Shown here: positions 43,935-52,117 of the stretch, piece after piece
Layout of the letters: each line of letters opens with the position of its first letter
Position numbering within the stretch: the stretch's first letter is position 1
From: Lactonifactor longoviformis DSM 17459
Lineage (GTDB): Bacteria; Bacillota; Clostridia; Lachnospirales; Lachnospiraceae
Reading direction: 5' to 3'
DNA: 64,000 bases
NCBI RefSeq assembly: GCF_900129135.1
Contig: NZ_FQVI01000001.1
Span: 243,085 to 307,084, forward strand
Position numbers and translations under genes: made by a program
The notes under the pieces: generated by a model
Told to the model about the DNA's origin: nothing
What the model saw: only the letters and a program-made list of their open reading frames with translations
Databases searched by the model: none

Positions 43935-44957
43935 TCAGATCTCCTTTCCGTTCAGAACCTCCTGATAATCTTTATAGTTTGCCTCCAGCAGCGCCGGGGT
44001 GTCCAGCCCATAGGGACACCGCCGGGCACACTGGCCGCAGTGAATGCAGTCTTCTATCTTCTTCATCTTAGCCTGCACCTCTGCAGTCAGCTGAAGCTTT
44101 GACGGAGACCGGCGCAGAAGAAGAGACATCCTGGCACAGTTGTTAATCTCAATATCCTGGGGGCATGGCATGCAGTAGCCGCAGCCCCTGCAGAAATTGC
44201 CGGACAGCTCCTTTTTGTCCTTTTCGATCAGCTGCCGTATCTTGTCATCCATCACCGGAGGTGTCTTTACATAAGAGAGAAACTCATCCAATTCTTTCTC
44301 TCTTTGGATTCCCCAGATGGGGAGTACATGGTCAAACTGTCCCATATAGGCAGCCGCTGCCCGGGAATTGTTTATGAGTCCCCCTGATAAGGCCTTCATA
44401 GCAATAAATCCCATTTCCTTCTCCCTGCATTTGCGGACAATCTCCAGATCCTTGGGGGATGCCAGATAACAGAATGGAAACTGCAGTGTGTCATAGTATC
44501 CCGATGAGATGGCTTCCTCCGCTGCGGATAAGCGGTGGTTTGTAATTCCAATGAAACGTATTTTTCCCTGCTTTCTGGCCTCTTCCATGGCCTCGAAAAG
44601 ACCTGTCCCGTCCCCCGGAACGGGACAGAAGGAAGGGTTATGAAACTGAAAGATATCAATATAATCTGTGTCCAGCATTTTCAGACTGGTCTCCAGATCC
44701 TTCCAGAAGTCCTCCGCTGTGACGGCAGGTGTCTTTGTCGCAATGTAAACTTTTTCACGCATGCCCTTGAAGGCATAACCAATTTTTTCTTCACTGTCTG
44801 TATACATTCTGGCCGTGTCGAAAAAGGTAATGCCGTTGTTATAGGCCTTCTTCAAAAGATAGGCCGCTTCTTCCCTGCCGATCCGCTGGATCGGAAGGGC
44901 CCCGAACCCATTTTTATTAACTGTAATGCCGGTGGTTCCCAGTGTAACCTCTGCCAT
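43935..44957 (-). CDS. Aldo/keto reductase with C-terminal 4Fe-4S domain
   Basis: A 340-residue protein: an AKR barrel (residues 1-250; TFFDTARMYTDSEEKIG with the catalytic Asp and Tyr, YIATKTPA with Lys, DIFQFHNPSF with His) and a ferredoxin-like tail with CRGCGYCMPCPQDIEINNC and CIHCGQCARRCPYGLD, two 4Fe-4S motifs. Such proteins are common in anaerobes and may couple carbonyl reduction to ferredoxin chemistry. It starts the operon that continues with the MBL-fold and Sfp-type genes. Confidence 0.9.
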   Translation of the reverse strand: MAEVTLGTTGITVNKNGFGALPIQRIGREEAAYLLKKAYNNGITFFDTARMYTDSEEKIGYAFKGMREKVYIATKTPAVTAEDFWKDLETSLKMLDTDYIDIFQFHNPSFCPVPGDGTGLFEAMEEARKQGKIRFIGITNHRLSAAEEAISSGYYDTLQFPFCYLASPKDLEIVRKCREKEMGFIAMKALSGGLINNSRAAAAYMGQFDHVLPIWGIQREKELDEFLSYVKTPPVMDDKIRQLIEKDKKELSGNFCRGCGYCMPCPQDIEINNCARMSLLLRRSPSKLQLTAEVQAKMKKIEDCIHCGQCARRCPYGLDTPALLEANYKDYQEVLNGKEI

Positions 44958-45039
44958 ATATTCTCCTCCTTATAGGAATGCTTTTTCAAATCCCCCTGTG
45001 TTTCTCCTGTGAGGCGGGATATTAATCCACATATACAGC

Positions 45040-45135
45040 TATTATTATACCTCCTGATCCATCTGGTCCGCAACCATTCCCGTCCCCTATGGTCATAATT
45101 TTATCCGCATTCCGGATGGCAGAGAGAGGTCGCAG
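45040..45135 (-). pseudogene. ABC-exporter ATPase fragment
   Basis: One minus-strand frame reads RPLSAIRNADKIMTIGDG followed by a Gly-rich stretch. This matches the segment just after the switch His in ABC exporters (HRLSTIRNADxIxVLxxG). Nothing upstream or downstream extends it, so it is a small fossil. The rest of 44958-45276 contains only the hairpin listed separately. Confidence 0.5.
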
Positions 45136-45154
45136 TGGGCTCATTGTCTCCACT

Positions 45155-45206
45155 ACTTTTCATATCCCAACCACTCCGTATAGTGAGTGGCCGGGATATG
45201 AAAAGT
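45155..45206. terminator. Large hairpin upstream of the AKR operon / downstream of the amine cluster
   Basis: Outer arms ACTTTTCATATCCC and GGGATATGAAAAGT are exact complements, and an inner CCACTC/GAGTGG stem continues the pairing. It lies between the end of the ornithine-cyclodeaminase-type gene and the reductase promoter region; a terminator or a small inverted-repeat element are both possible. Confidence 0.6.
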
Positions 45207-45276
45207 AACGGCTGTTCACTCTTTATATGATAGAACATACTACTCGGGTGTGAAAAAAAACTCAATGAGAATCTAG

Positions 45277-46482
45277 CTAAAACGCCCGCGGCTTATCCCA
45301 TACTTTCAGTCTCGTTCCAATATCATGGATCAACGCATAACTGTAACATTCATACGCCCAGGCGACATCCTCGATCGGCATGCCTTCCAGCGATACCAGA
45401 ATAATTTCCTCATCAGACTCCCGCCCCGGTTTCTTCCCCCGGATAATCTCCCCCAGACGGATCAGCGAATCTCTCTCGATCAGGCCATCCTCGATCATAT
45501 AGACGAAGTCCTCACCCATACATCCGGAATGCTTGCGAATACCGTTTTCGTCATATCCCAACTCGTCCTCCTCTGCATAGTTTTCATACATCCCATAATT
45601 GTCGATCACCTTTTTCAGATCCACAATACTGCTATACTCCATGTTAAATGTACTGGATGAAATATACAAAAGTCCTGGCTTCATCCATTCCTTCTTCACC
45701 TCCGGCCACTGACCGTACATGCATGAGATCGCTTCACTGACAATATCGGCGTCTCTGACCGCCTCCTCCATCGTCGTACAGAGGATAACCTGTTTTACTC
45801 CCGGATAATGATCTTCTATATATTCCTTCATGCGCAGCGCCGTTTTTGAGGTCCGTGAGCTGCCCTTGAGTTTTATAATTTCAATATCAGGGCGCACCGT
45901 CATAATCGACATCAGACAGGCTTTGTTGACTACCCCGCATCCCAGCAGAGATAAGACTTTTGCGTCATTAACCGCCAGGTGCTTCGCCGCCATCCCTGGC
46001 ATAGCCCCTGTCCGCATAGAGCTCAACAGATTTCCGGACATATATGCCAGAGGCTTTCCTGTCTCCACATCATTGAGCATCATCATTAAAATGGATCTTG
46101 GCAGACCTAACTCCCGGTTATTTCCGTTGGATCCATACCATTTTTCTCCAGCCACATGAAACCGGCCGCCCAGATAAGCCGGCATGGCAATAAATCGACG
46201 ATCCCGGGAATTATTGATCGGAAAATTTTTGATCGGGGATTTTTTGGGAAAATACAGCATCAGACCATGGGCGTCGTTATATGGTCCTCCCATGAGAAAA
46301 TCTCCATCCTCCAAAAGCCCGATCATCTCTTCCATAACATCCACACATCGCGCAGCGTTCTGCACACCCGCGTCCACCATATCGTCCTCACTTAGATACA
46401 GAAAGCTCACCTCCGTACTCTCTGATTCCACATTGCTTTTTCTTCCAGCCGGTTCAAATTCCACATTCCTGTTTTGCTTCAT
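45277..46482 (-). CDS. Ornithine cyclodeaminase/mu-crystallin-family protein (second paralogue)
   Basis: About 401 residues; family blocks include FLYLSEDDMVDAGVQNAARC, RRFIAMPAYLGGRFHVAGEK, GLPRSILMMMLNDVETGKPL and ANLLSSMRTGAMPG-type NLLSSMRTGAMPGMAAKHL, then the NAD(P) loop VLSLLGCGVVNKACL near residue 190. It aligns end to end with the upstream neighbour but has a polar 25-residue N-terminal extension. The family cyclises ornithine to proline or reduces/forms cyclic imino acids. Start chosen at ATG 46482 (GGGAG nine bases upstream); 46491 is possible. Confidence 0.85.
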   Translation of the reverse strand: MKQNRNVEFEPAGRKSNVESESTEVSFLYLSEDDMVDAGVQNAARCVDVMEEMIGLLEDGDFLMGGPYNDAHGLMLYFPKKSPIKNFPINNSRDRRFIAMPAYLGGRFHVAGEKWYGSNGNNRELGLPRSILMMMLNDVETGKPLAYMSGNLLSSMRTGAMPGMAAKHLAVNDAKVLSLLGCGVVNKACLMSIMTVRPDIEIIKLKGSSRTSKTALRMKEYIEDHYPGVKQVILCTTMEEAVRDADIVSEAISCMYGQWPEVKKEWMKPGLLYISSSTFNMEYSSIVDLKKVIDNYGMYENYAEEDELGYDENGIRKHSGCMGEDFVYMIEDGLIERDSLIRLGEIIRGKKPGRESDEEIILVSLEGMPIEDVAWAYECYSYALIHDIGTRLKVWDKPRAF

Positions 46483-46542
46483 ATTCCTCATCTCCCAACG
46501 TATAAATAATTCTTTGTTTTTGCGTTCTTGCGAATCCTTCCT

Positions 46543-47691
46543 TTATGCCATATATGGTGTATCCCATAATTTTAATTTCAGGCCGATTCCTTCCTTCAGC
46601 GCTTTCATATAACATTCATGCCCCCAGCCAACGTCGAGAATCGGCATACCGCCGAGACTGACCATAATAATTTCGTCCTTCGAGGTTCTTCCCGGCTCAA
46701 TTCCTCTTACAATCGCGCCCAGATGCTGTACGTCCGCTTCTTCAATCTCTCCGGCCTGAATCATATTGACATATTCCATTCCCGGAACACCAGTGGGCAG
46801 TTTGTTTCCGTTCTTGTCATATTCCTGATAAACCTTGATGTATTCCTTATACATTCCCAGATTGTCAACTACCTTTGTGATATGATCTTTTGTGAATTTA
46901 TAATCTATTCCGATAGAGCCCGAGGAAACAATCAGGCAGCCATTTTTCAGCCAGGAGGAATCAATCTGGGGCCATTTTCTCGGTTCTACGGAGACGCCCT
47001 CACAAATGATGTCCACGCCGATCACAGCCTCACTCAGCTTTGCGCATATTATAATCTCCTTTAACTGCGGATATGTCTCCTTCGCGTATTCCGCCAGTTC
47101 GGCTGCAGTCCTTGATTTCTGAGAACTTCCTTTAATCTTCAACACCTCAATTGTCGGTGTTTTTGACATAATTGCCATAAGCGACGTCTTATTGACAACT
47201 CCGGCTCCAATCATGCTCAGTACCTTTGCATTTGGAGGGGCCAGATACTTTGCCGCAAGTCCCGGCATGGCCCCGGTTCGCATCGCGCTCAGAAGGTTTG
47301 CCGACATATAAGCCAGGGGCTGTCCTGTTTCCGCATCATTGAGGGTAACCATCAGGATCGATCTGGGCAATCCCCGGTCACTGTTGCGCCCGTTGGATCC
47401 GTACCATTTCTCACCTACCATGTGAAATCTTCCCCCCAGATAGGCCGGCATAGCCATAAATCTCCGATCTCTGGAATCCTCCAGGGGAAATCCGACGATC
47501 TCCGACTTCTTGGGGAAAATCAGCTGGATTCCATGATCGTTATGTGCCTTTCCACCCATCAGATAGTCTCCCGCACTCAGCAAACTCATCACTTCGCCGA
47601 CCGTATCCACACACCGCCCCGCGTCGAGTACCCCTGCCTTTATCATATCCTCTTCATTCAGAAATAAAAATTCGATTTTTCTCTCATCCAT
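46543..47691 (-). CDS. Ornithine cyclodeaminase/mu-crystallin-family protein (first paralogue)
   Basis: A 382-residue protein with the same blocks as its downstream paralogue: FLFLNEEDMIKAGVLDAGRC, FMAMPAYLGGRFHMVGEKWY, GLPRSILMVTLNDAETGQP and SANLLSAMRTGAMPGLAAKY, plus the dinucleotide loop VLSMIGAGVVNKTSLMAI. Compared with classical ornithine cyclodeaminase it is longer and the substrate loops differ, so ornithine itself is not assured. It follows the DAO-type oxidoreductase by 45 bases and precedes the second copy by 51 bases. The pair probably processes the imine or cyclic product of the dehydrogenase. Confidence 0.86.
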   Translation of the reverse strand: MDERKIEFLFLNEEDMIKAGVLDAGRCVDTVGEVMSLLSAGDYLMGGKAHNDHGIQLIFPKKSEIVGFPLEDSRDRRFMAMPAYLGGRFHMVGEKWYGSNGRNSDRGLPRSILMVTLNDAETGQPLAYMSANLLSAMRTGAMPGLAAKYLAPPNAKVLSMIGAGVVNKTSLMAIMSKTPTIEVLKIKGSSQKSRTAAELAEYAKETYPQLKEIIICAKLSEAVIGVDIICEGVSVEPRKWPQIDSSWLKNGCLIVSSGSIGIDYKFTKDHITKVVDNLGMYKEYIKVYQEYDKNGNKLPTGVPGMEYVNMIQAGEIEEADVQHLGAIVRGIEPGRTSKDEIIMVSLGGMPILDVGWGHECYMKALKEGIGLKLKLWDTPYMA

Positions 47692-47736
47692 CTCAAGTTT
47701 TCTCCTTCCGTTGTCCTTATTCCTATCCCAAGCATG

Positions 47737-48876
47737 TCACCGTACCGGTTTAAACCGATCATAGCGCAGTGCTGAAATATCAACCGACGTCTCCTCTTCC
47801 AAAGCCATTTGAGCCAGCATCAGCCCCACCGCAGGAGCGGTGCCGAATCCATGACCGGTAAATCCGCATGCCAGAATCATTCCGGGTACCTCCTCCACCT
47901 TGCTGATCACCGGAACCCCATCGTGGCACATGTCAATCCAGCCCCCCCATGTCCTGACAACCTTGGCATCAGCAAGAAGAGGAATATACCCGATGATGGC
48001 CCGGCAGCCCGCGGAGGCCGTAAGCGAAGAGGTCTTCAGTTCATCAAGAGGCATATCGATATCGCCCTCCAGCCCGCTGTCCGATCCGAATACGAAGGAA
48101 CCATGTCTGGACTGATGTCCGTAAAAATCACCATCCGCCGTTCCCAGCATAATGTCGAACATATGCGGCTGCATTTCCGTCACCAGCGCCTCTTCAAAGT
48201 AAGTATACAGGGGAATATCCACCCCTACTGTTCTGGATAGATACCGGCTCTCATATCCGGCCGCCACAATCACCGTTTCCGCCTCAAATATCTCGCCGTT
48301 CTTCATAATAACCCTGCGCAGTCTTCCTCTCTGTTTTTCCAGCTTTTCTACTTTTGCGTCCGTAATAAAACGAACGCCCAGCTCTGTCGCTCTTTTGTAA
48401 TACGCAAGTGTCGTAAGCATCGGATTTGCGTGTCCATCCGTTGGGCACCAGCTTGCCCCGATCACTTCATCGGACAGGTACGGACAGATCTCCTTTACTG
48501 TTTGGGCGTCCACTACCTTCATATCCAGGCCAAGTGCTCTGGATCCAGATGCAAGTCCTTCCAGTTTTTTGAGGTGCTTTTCTGTCTTTCCCAACCTAAG
48601 ATTGCCCCGCTGATAATATTCCACATCCACGCCCAGCTCCTCCGAGAGTGTCGGCCACATATTGTTGACCGCATACATAGCGTAGGGCAGTTCCCGCATA
48701 TCTCTTCCTGACTGCCGCACGCCTCCGCCGTTTCTTGAAGATCCGCCATGCCCGATGCTCTTATCGGCCTCCAGCACGATTACGTCGCAGACGCCTTTTT
48801 TTGCCAGATAATAGGCTGCGGCACAGCCATTGACTCCGCCTCCGATGATAATCACATCTGCTGTCATTTTACTCAT
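47737..48876 (-). CDS. DAO-type FAD-dependent amine/amino-acid dehydrogenase subunit (beta)
   Basis: A 379-residue flavoprotein with ADVIIIGGGVNGCAAAYYLAKKG at the N-terminus (FAD site), SRNGGGVRQSGRD near residue 48, and a C-terminal GMILACGFTGHGFGTAPAVG typical of sarcosine-oxidase beta, glycine oxidase and OoxB/HcnC-like subunits. It oxidises a C-N bond. Start chosen at ATG 48876, which overlaps the stop of the BFD-type gene (ATGAGTAA). Confidence 0.88.
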   Translation of the reverse strand: MSKMTADVIIIGGGVNGCAAAYYLAKKGVCDVIVLEADKSIGHGGSSRNGGGVRQSGRDMRELPYAMYAVNNMWPTLSEELGVDVEYYQRGNLRLGKTEKHLKKLEGLASGSRALGLDMKVVDAQTVKEICPYLSDEVIGASWCPTDGHANPMLTTLAYYKRATELGVRFITDAKVEKLEKQRGRLRRVIMKNGEIFEAETVIVAAGYESRYLSRTVGVDIPLYTYFEEALVTEMQPHMFDIMLGTADGDFYGHQSRHGSFVFGSDSGLEGDIDMPLDELKTSSLTASAGCRAIIGYIPLLADAKVVRTWGGWIDMCHDGVPVISKVEEVPGMILACGFTGHGFGTAPAVGLMLAQMALEEETSVDISALRYDRFKPVR

Positions 48877-49201
48877 CACATGCACCCCCGTCTCTCGCCA
48901 GAATTTTCATCTCCGTAGGCCGCATCGGCACTCTTGATGTCGCCGGTTCAATGTCCAGAGGCGATACCTTCAGCTCTCTGGCCACGATTCCCTTCACAAG
49001 CTTTCCGCAGGTCTGTCCCTGACAGAGCCCCATACCTGTCCGCAAATATCTCCGGATTTCTTCCATTGTGAACATCCCGGCATGCACCGCCTGACGTATC
49101 TCTCCTTTTGTCACTTCCTCGCAGCGGCAGATCAGCATATCATCATCCGGCTCCTCTCTATAGGGGCCGATCGCTTTTAATTTTTCCTGTACATCCACCA
49201 T
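48869..49201 (-). CDS. BFD-type 2Fe-2S protein
   Basis: A 110-residue protein with DMLICRCEEVTKGEIRQAV and GMGLCQGQTCGKLVKGIVA: four cysteines in the CxC...CxxxxC pattern of bacterioferritin-associated ferredoxin domains. In HcnB/OoxA-type proteins this domain is usually fused to the C-terminus of the NAD/FAD subunit; here it is a separate gene, 12 bases after that subunit. It should shuttle electrons inside the dehydrogenase complex. Confidence 0.87.
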   Translation of the reverse strand: MVDVQEKLKAIGPYREEPDDDMLICRCEEVTKGEIRQAVHAGMFTMEEIRRYLRTGMGLCQGQTCGKLVKGIVARELKVSPLDIEPATSRVPMRPTEMKILARDGGACDE

Positions 49202-49213
49202 TGTTTTTCCTCC

Positions 49214-50785
49214 TCAGACTGCCTTGAAAAATCTGGCCTTCATCACCATATCCGAAGGCACCTTCATTGTCAGGAGACTCGTATGATCAAATGCCTGCGC
49301 GGATCTGACCTTTACGACCTCCGCCTCACAAATCCTTGTTCCGTCTCTTCCCAGAGCAATACCCTTCTGTCCGGCGGCCGGCAAGGGTAAGAACTCATAA
49401 GGCAGTGTAACTGTACCGTACCCATCCTCACACTTTTCTTCCACAAGAAAGATAGCCTGTCCGGAGCAGGACGCCACACACATTCCGCAGCCGATACACT
49501 CTGCTGTTCCATCTACAACCGGAAGGGAGGTGATATTGCTTCCAATGCTGATGCATCCCTTCGGGCACGCATCCTGACAGGGATTGCAGGGAATGTTCTG
49601 GGTACACTCGATCACCGGATGCGTCCCGGCTTTCCGAATCACGCCCGGATACTTTTCCACCTCATTGTCCGCCAGGAATCCATGCTCCAGCAGACTGACT
49701 GAGGTATCAATTCCTTCTTCCGTCTTTTTCATAAATTTTCCTCTGTTTTCTGGGGCAAACATTCCCTTCCGCAGACTCTCCAGTGCCTTTTCCAGCTCTT
49801 CCACTCTGGTGTGAGCTGCTTTTTCTTCCAGATATCCAAGATAGCCTGCGATCATTGCACCGGAAATTCTTCCTTCGATCATCGCGGAACTTGCTTCCTC
49901 AATACCGGCAACATCTCCCGCCGCAAAGATTCCCGGCACAGATGTTGCTCCATACTCATCGCAGTCCGGAATCAGACCGCCCGGCGTATCCTTCATCCGA
50001 CACCCGGCCTGTTTTAAAAGCTGTGACATGGGGGAAAGACCAACCGCCACGCAGACAGTATCTACCTCAAATGTTTTTTCCGTTTCGGGAACAAAGCGGA
50101 AGCTCTCATCCACCTGTGCAATGGTTACTCCCTCCACTGCCTCAGTCCCGGCCGCCCGAACAATCGTATGAGACAGATAGAAGGGAACTCCGCACCGCGC
50201 AAGCTTAGCCGCATGCACTCCGTATCCGCCTATTCGAGGCGCCGCATCGACAACAGCGACAACTTTGCAGCCCGCCTGCATCAGCTGATAGCTGACAACA
50301 AGACCTACATTTCCGGATCCCAGCATCAAAACTTTATTTCCCGGCTTGATATGGTGAAGGTTCATCATCGTCTGAGCTGCTCCTGCTCCGATCACCCCCG
50401 GTTTTGTCCATCCTTCAAAGGTCACCATGTTTTCACTTGCTCCCGTGGCGATCAATACGCTGTCTCCTTTATAATGCAGGATCTTCTCACCGATCCGGAC
50501 AGTTATTTCTTTTTCCGGATAAAGACCGATCACTGTTGCGTTTAATACCACCTTTACGCCCCATTCTCCTGCTTCCTTCAACAAATCATTGCCAATTTTA
50601 AATCCTCGAATTTTCGCTTTGTGCTCCTTTGAGCCAAAGAATTTGTGGATCTGTTTAAACAGCTGTCCGCCCGGCCTTTCATTTTCGTCAAATACAGCGG
50701 CCCGAGCTCCGTTTTTCGCCGCCTCGATGGCTGCGGATAGTCCCGCCGGCCCAGCACCGATCACGATCAGATCATATCTCTCCAT
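49214..50785 (-). CDS. FAD/NAD-dependent dehydrogenase subunit (alpha) with two 4Fe-4S motifs
   Basis: A 523-residue protein: FAD loop YDLIVIGAGPAGLSAAIEAA at the N-terminus, NAD loop VLMLGSGNVGLVVSYQL near residue 160, the conserved GIFAAGDVAGIEEASSAMIE near 280, then a ferredoxin region near 385-455 with CNPCQDACPKGCISIG and CIGCGMCVASCSGQAIF. It resembles HcnB/OoxA/sarcosine-oxidase alpha subunits, but the added clusters suggest transfer to ferredoxin or a bound electron chain. Start chosen at ATG 50785 with GGGGAGGTG upstream. Confidence 0.87.
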   Translation of the reverse strand: MERYDLIVIGAGPAGLSAAIEAAKNGARAAVFDENERPGGQLFKQIHKFFGSKEHKAKIRGFKIGNDLLKEAGEWGVKVVLNATVIGLYPEKEITVRIGEKILHYKGDSVLIATGASENMVTFEGWTKPGVIGAGAAQTMMNLHHIKPGNKVLMLGSGNVGLVVSYQLMQAGCKVVAVVDAAPRIGGYGVHAAKLARCGVPFYLSHTIVRAAGTEAVEGVTIAQVDESFRFVPETEKTFEVDTVCVAVGLSPMSQLLKQAGCRMKDTPGGLIPDCDEYGATSVPGIFAAGDVAGIEEASSAMIEGRISGAMIAGYLGYLEEKAAHTRVEELEKALESLRKGMFAPENRGKFMKKTEEGIDTSVSLLEHGFLADNEVEKYPGVIRKAGTHPVIECTQNIPCNPCQDACPKGCISIGSNITSLPVVDGTAECIGCGMCVASCSGQAIFLVEEKCEDGYGTVTLPYEFLPLPAAGQKGIALGRDGTRICEAEVVKVRSAQAFDHTSLLTMKVPSDMVMKARFFKAV

Positions 50786-50789
50786 AGGC

Positions 50790-51110
50790 TCACACCTCCC
50801 CTTCTTTTTCCGATGCGCCATATTGTGTCTTTACCACCATCCCCTCCTTGAGCGGGGTAATGCAGGTTCGTACATTCGGCTTTCCGTCCACAACCATAAC
50901 ACAGTCTGTGCAGCGGCCGATAGCGCAGAACACGCCTCTTGGCTCATGCCTTTTTTTAGTATAACGGTGCGTCATCACGCCCGCGACCCGCAGGGCTGCC
51001 GCAATGGGCTCACCTTCAATTCCCTGCAGGATTTTTCCGTCATAGGTAAACGTTACCTGTTTTCCTTCCGGCGTATCTCCCAGAATGGGATGTGTCTGTA
51101 TTCTTTCCAT
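50790..51110 (-). CDS. 2Fe-2S ferredoxin-type dehydrogenase subunit (gamma)
   Basis: A 106-residue protein of the sarcosine-oxidase-alpha-N/HcnA type, with GEPIAAALRVAGVMTHRYT and the cluster motif GVFCAIGRCTDCVMVVDGKPN followed by RTCITPL, which supplies the fourth Cys. First gene of the dehydrogenase operon; its stop is four bases before the alpha subunit start. The divergent MerR regulator starts 155 bases away. Confidence 0.87.
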   Translation of the reverse strand: MERIQTHPILGDTPEGKQVTFTYDGKILQGIEGEPIAAALRVAGVMTHRYTKKRHEPRGVFCAIGRCTDCVMVVDGKPNVRTCITPLKEGMVVKTQYGASEKEGEV

Positions 51111-51264
51111 GAAAGACTCTCCTTCCCTTATGAAGTATTATTGTAACTATTTATGCCGATCCTGCACACTGCTGTTCCCCTTGTATTTTCTCCGCAGATA
51201 TGTTAAACTCCTGTATCATACCAGAGTCATCGCTTATCCGGTTTCATCCATAGAGAGGAGCCCT

Positions 51265-52089
51265 ATGAAAAACGATAAAACCTTCAAAATCGGCGAATTA
51301 TCCAAATTTTTTAATATCGGTGTAGATTCCATCCGTTACTATGAAAATGTCGGAATCCTGCAGCCTTATCGGGATCCTGAAAGCAATTACCGTTATTATA
51401 CTGTTGAGCATTTCCGTCGGATGGCACTCATCAGAGAACTGCTCGGACTTGGCTTTTCCACCGAAAAGATCCGGCAGTTCGTCACTGACCAAAACGTCAA
51501 CAAAACCAAGCATATGCTTTCTGCAGAACTCTCCGCCATCGACGAACAGCTCCGGAGACTGGCATATACAAAAAAGCATCTGAAAACCCGCCTGGATTCC
51601 ATCAACTCAATGATGGATCAATATGACAATGAACAGATTCGGGAATTGTCATTGAAACAGCGGCGCTGCATTATGGTAAAAGATCATAACATTCCTGACA
51701 ATCTCGTCGACTATTATCTGATTCAATATATGAACCAGACCAAACAGTATGTCGGGACCATCGGCATCTGCGACTGCTATACGCTGGATCTTGAAAACAG
51801 CAACCCGGATTCCGATTATTACAAAACAAAAAATGTATTTTTCTACTCGGATTCCTTTATGAAAGCGGAATGTAACTATACCCTTCCCGAAGGTGTCTAT
51901 CTGTCTATCCTGTATAAAGGTCACTTAAAAAAAACAAGACAGCTTCTTCCGACAATGTATCATTACGCCGGGGAGCATCAGTATGTCCCGAACGGAGATC
52001 CTATCGAATTCTGCTATATTGACGAATATGAGACCTCCATTGAAGACGAATATCTGATTGAAATCCAGCTTCCTGTTAAATCTGTATAA
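51265..52089 (+). CDS. MerR-family transcriptional regulator
   Basis: A 274-residue regulator: N-terminal MerR helix-turn-helix and wing (TFKIGELSKFFNIGVDSIRY, then LQPYRDPESNYRYYTVEHF), a coiled-coil dimer helix (about 75-115), and a C-terminal ligand domain of the BltR/GyrI-like kind. Start chosen at ATG 51265 (GAGAGGAG five bases upstream); the open frame runs 60 codons further upstream without support. Its position between the dehydrogenase operon and the transport operon makes it the likely activator of both. Confidence 0.88.
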   Translation: MKNDKTFKIGELSKFFNIGVDSIRYYENVGILQPYRDPESNYRYYTVEHFRRMALIRELLGLGFSTEKIRQFVTDQNVNKTKHMLSAELSAIDEQLRRLAYTKKHLKTRLDSINSMMDQYDNEQIRELSLKQRRCIMVKDHNIPDNLVDYYLIQYMNQTKQYVGTIGICDCYTLDLENSNPDSDYYKTKNVFFYSDSFMKAECNYTLPEGVYLSILYKGHLKKTRQLLPTMYHYAGEHQYVPNGDPIEFCYIDEYETSIEDEYLIEIQLPVKSV

Positions 52090-52117
52090 TGCAGATACTG
52101 CTCACGGTCTTTTTCGT

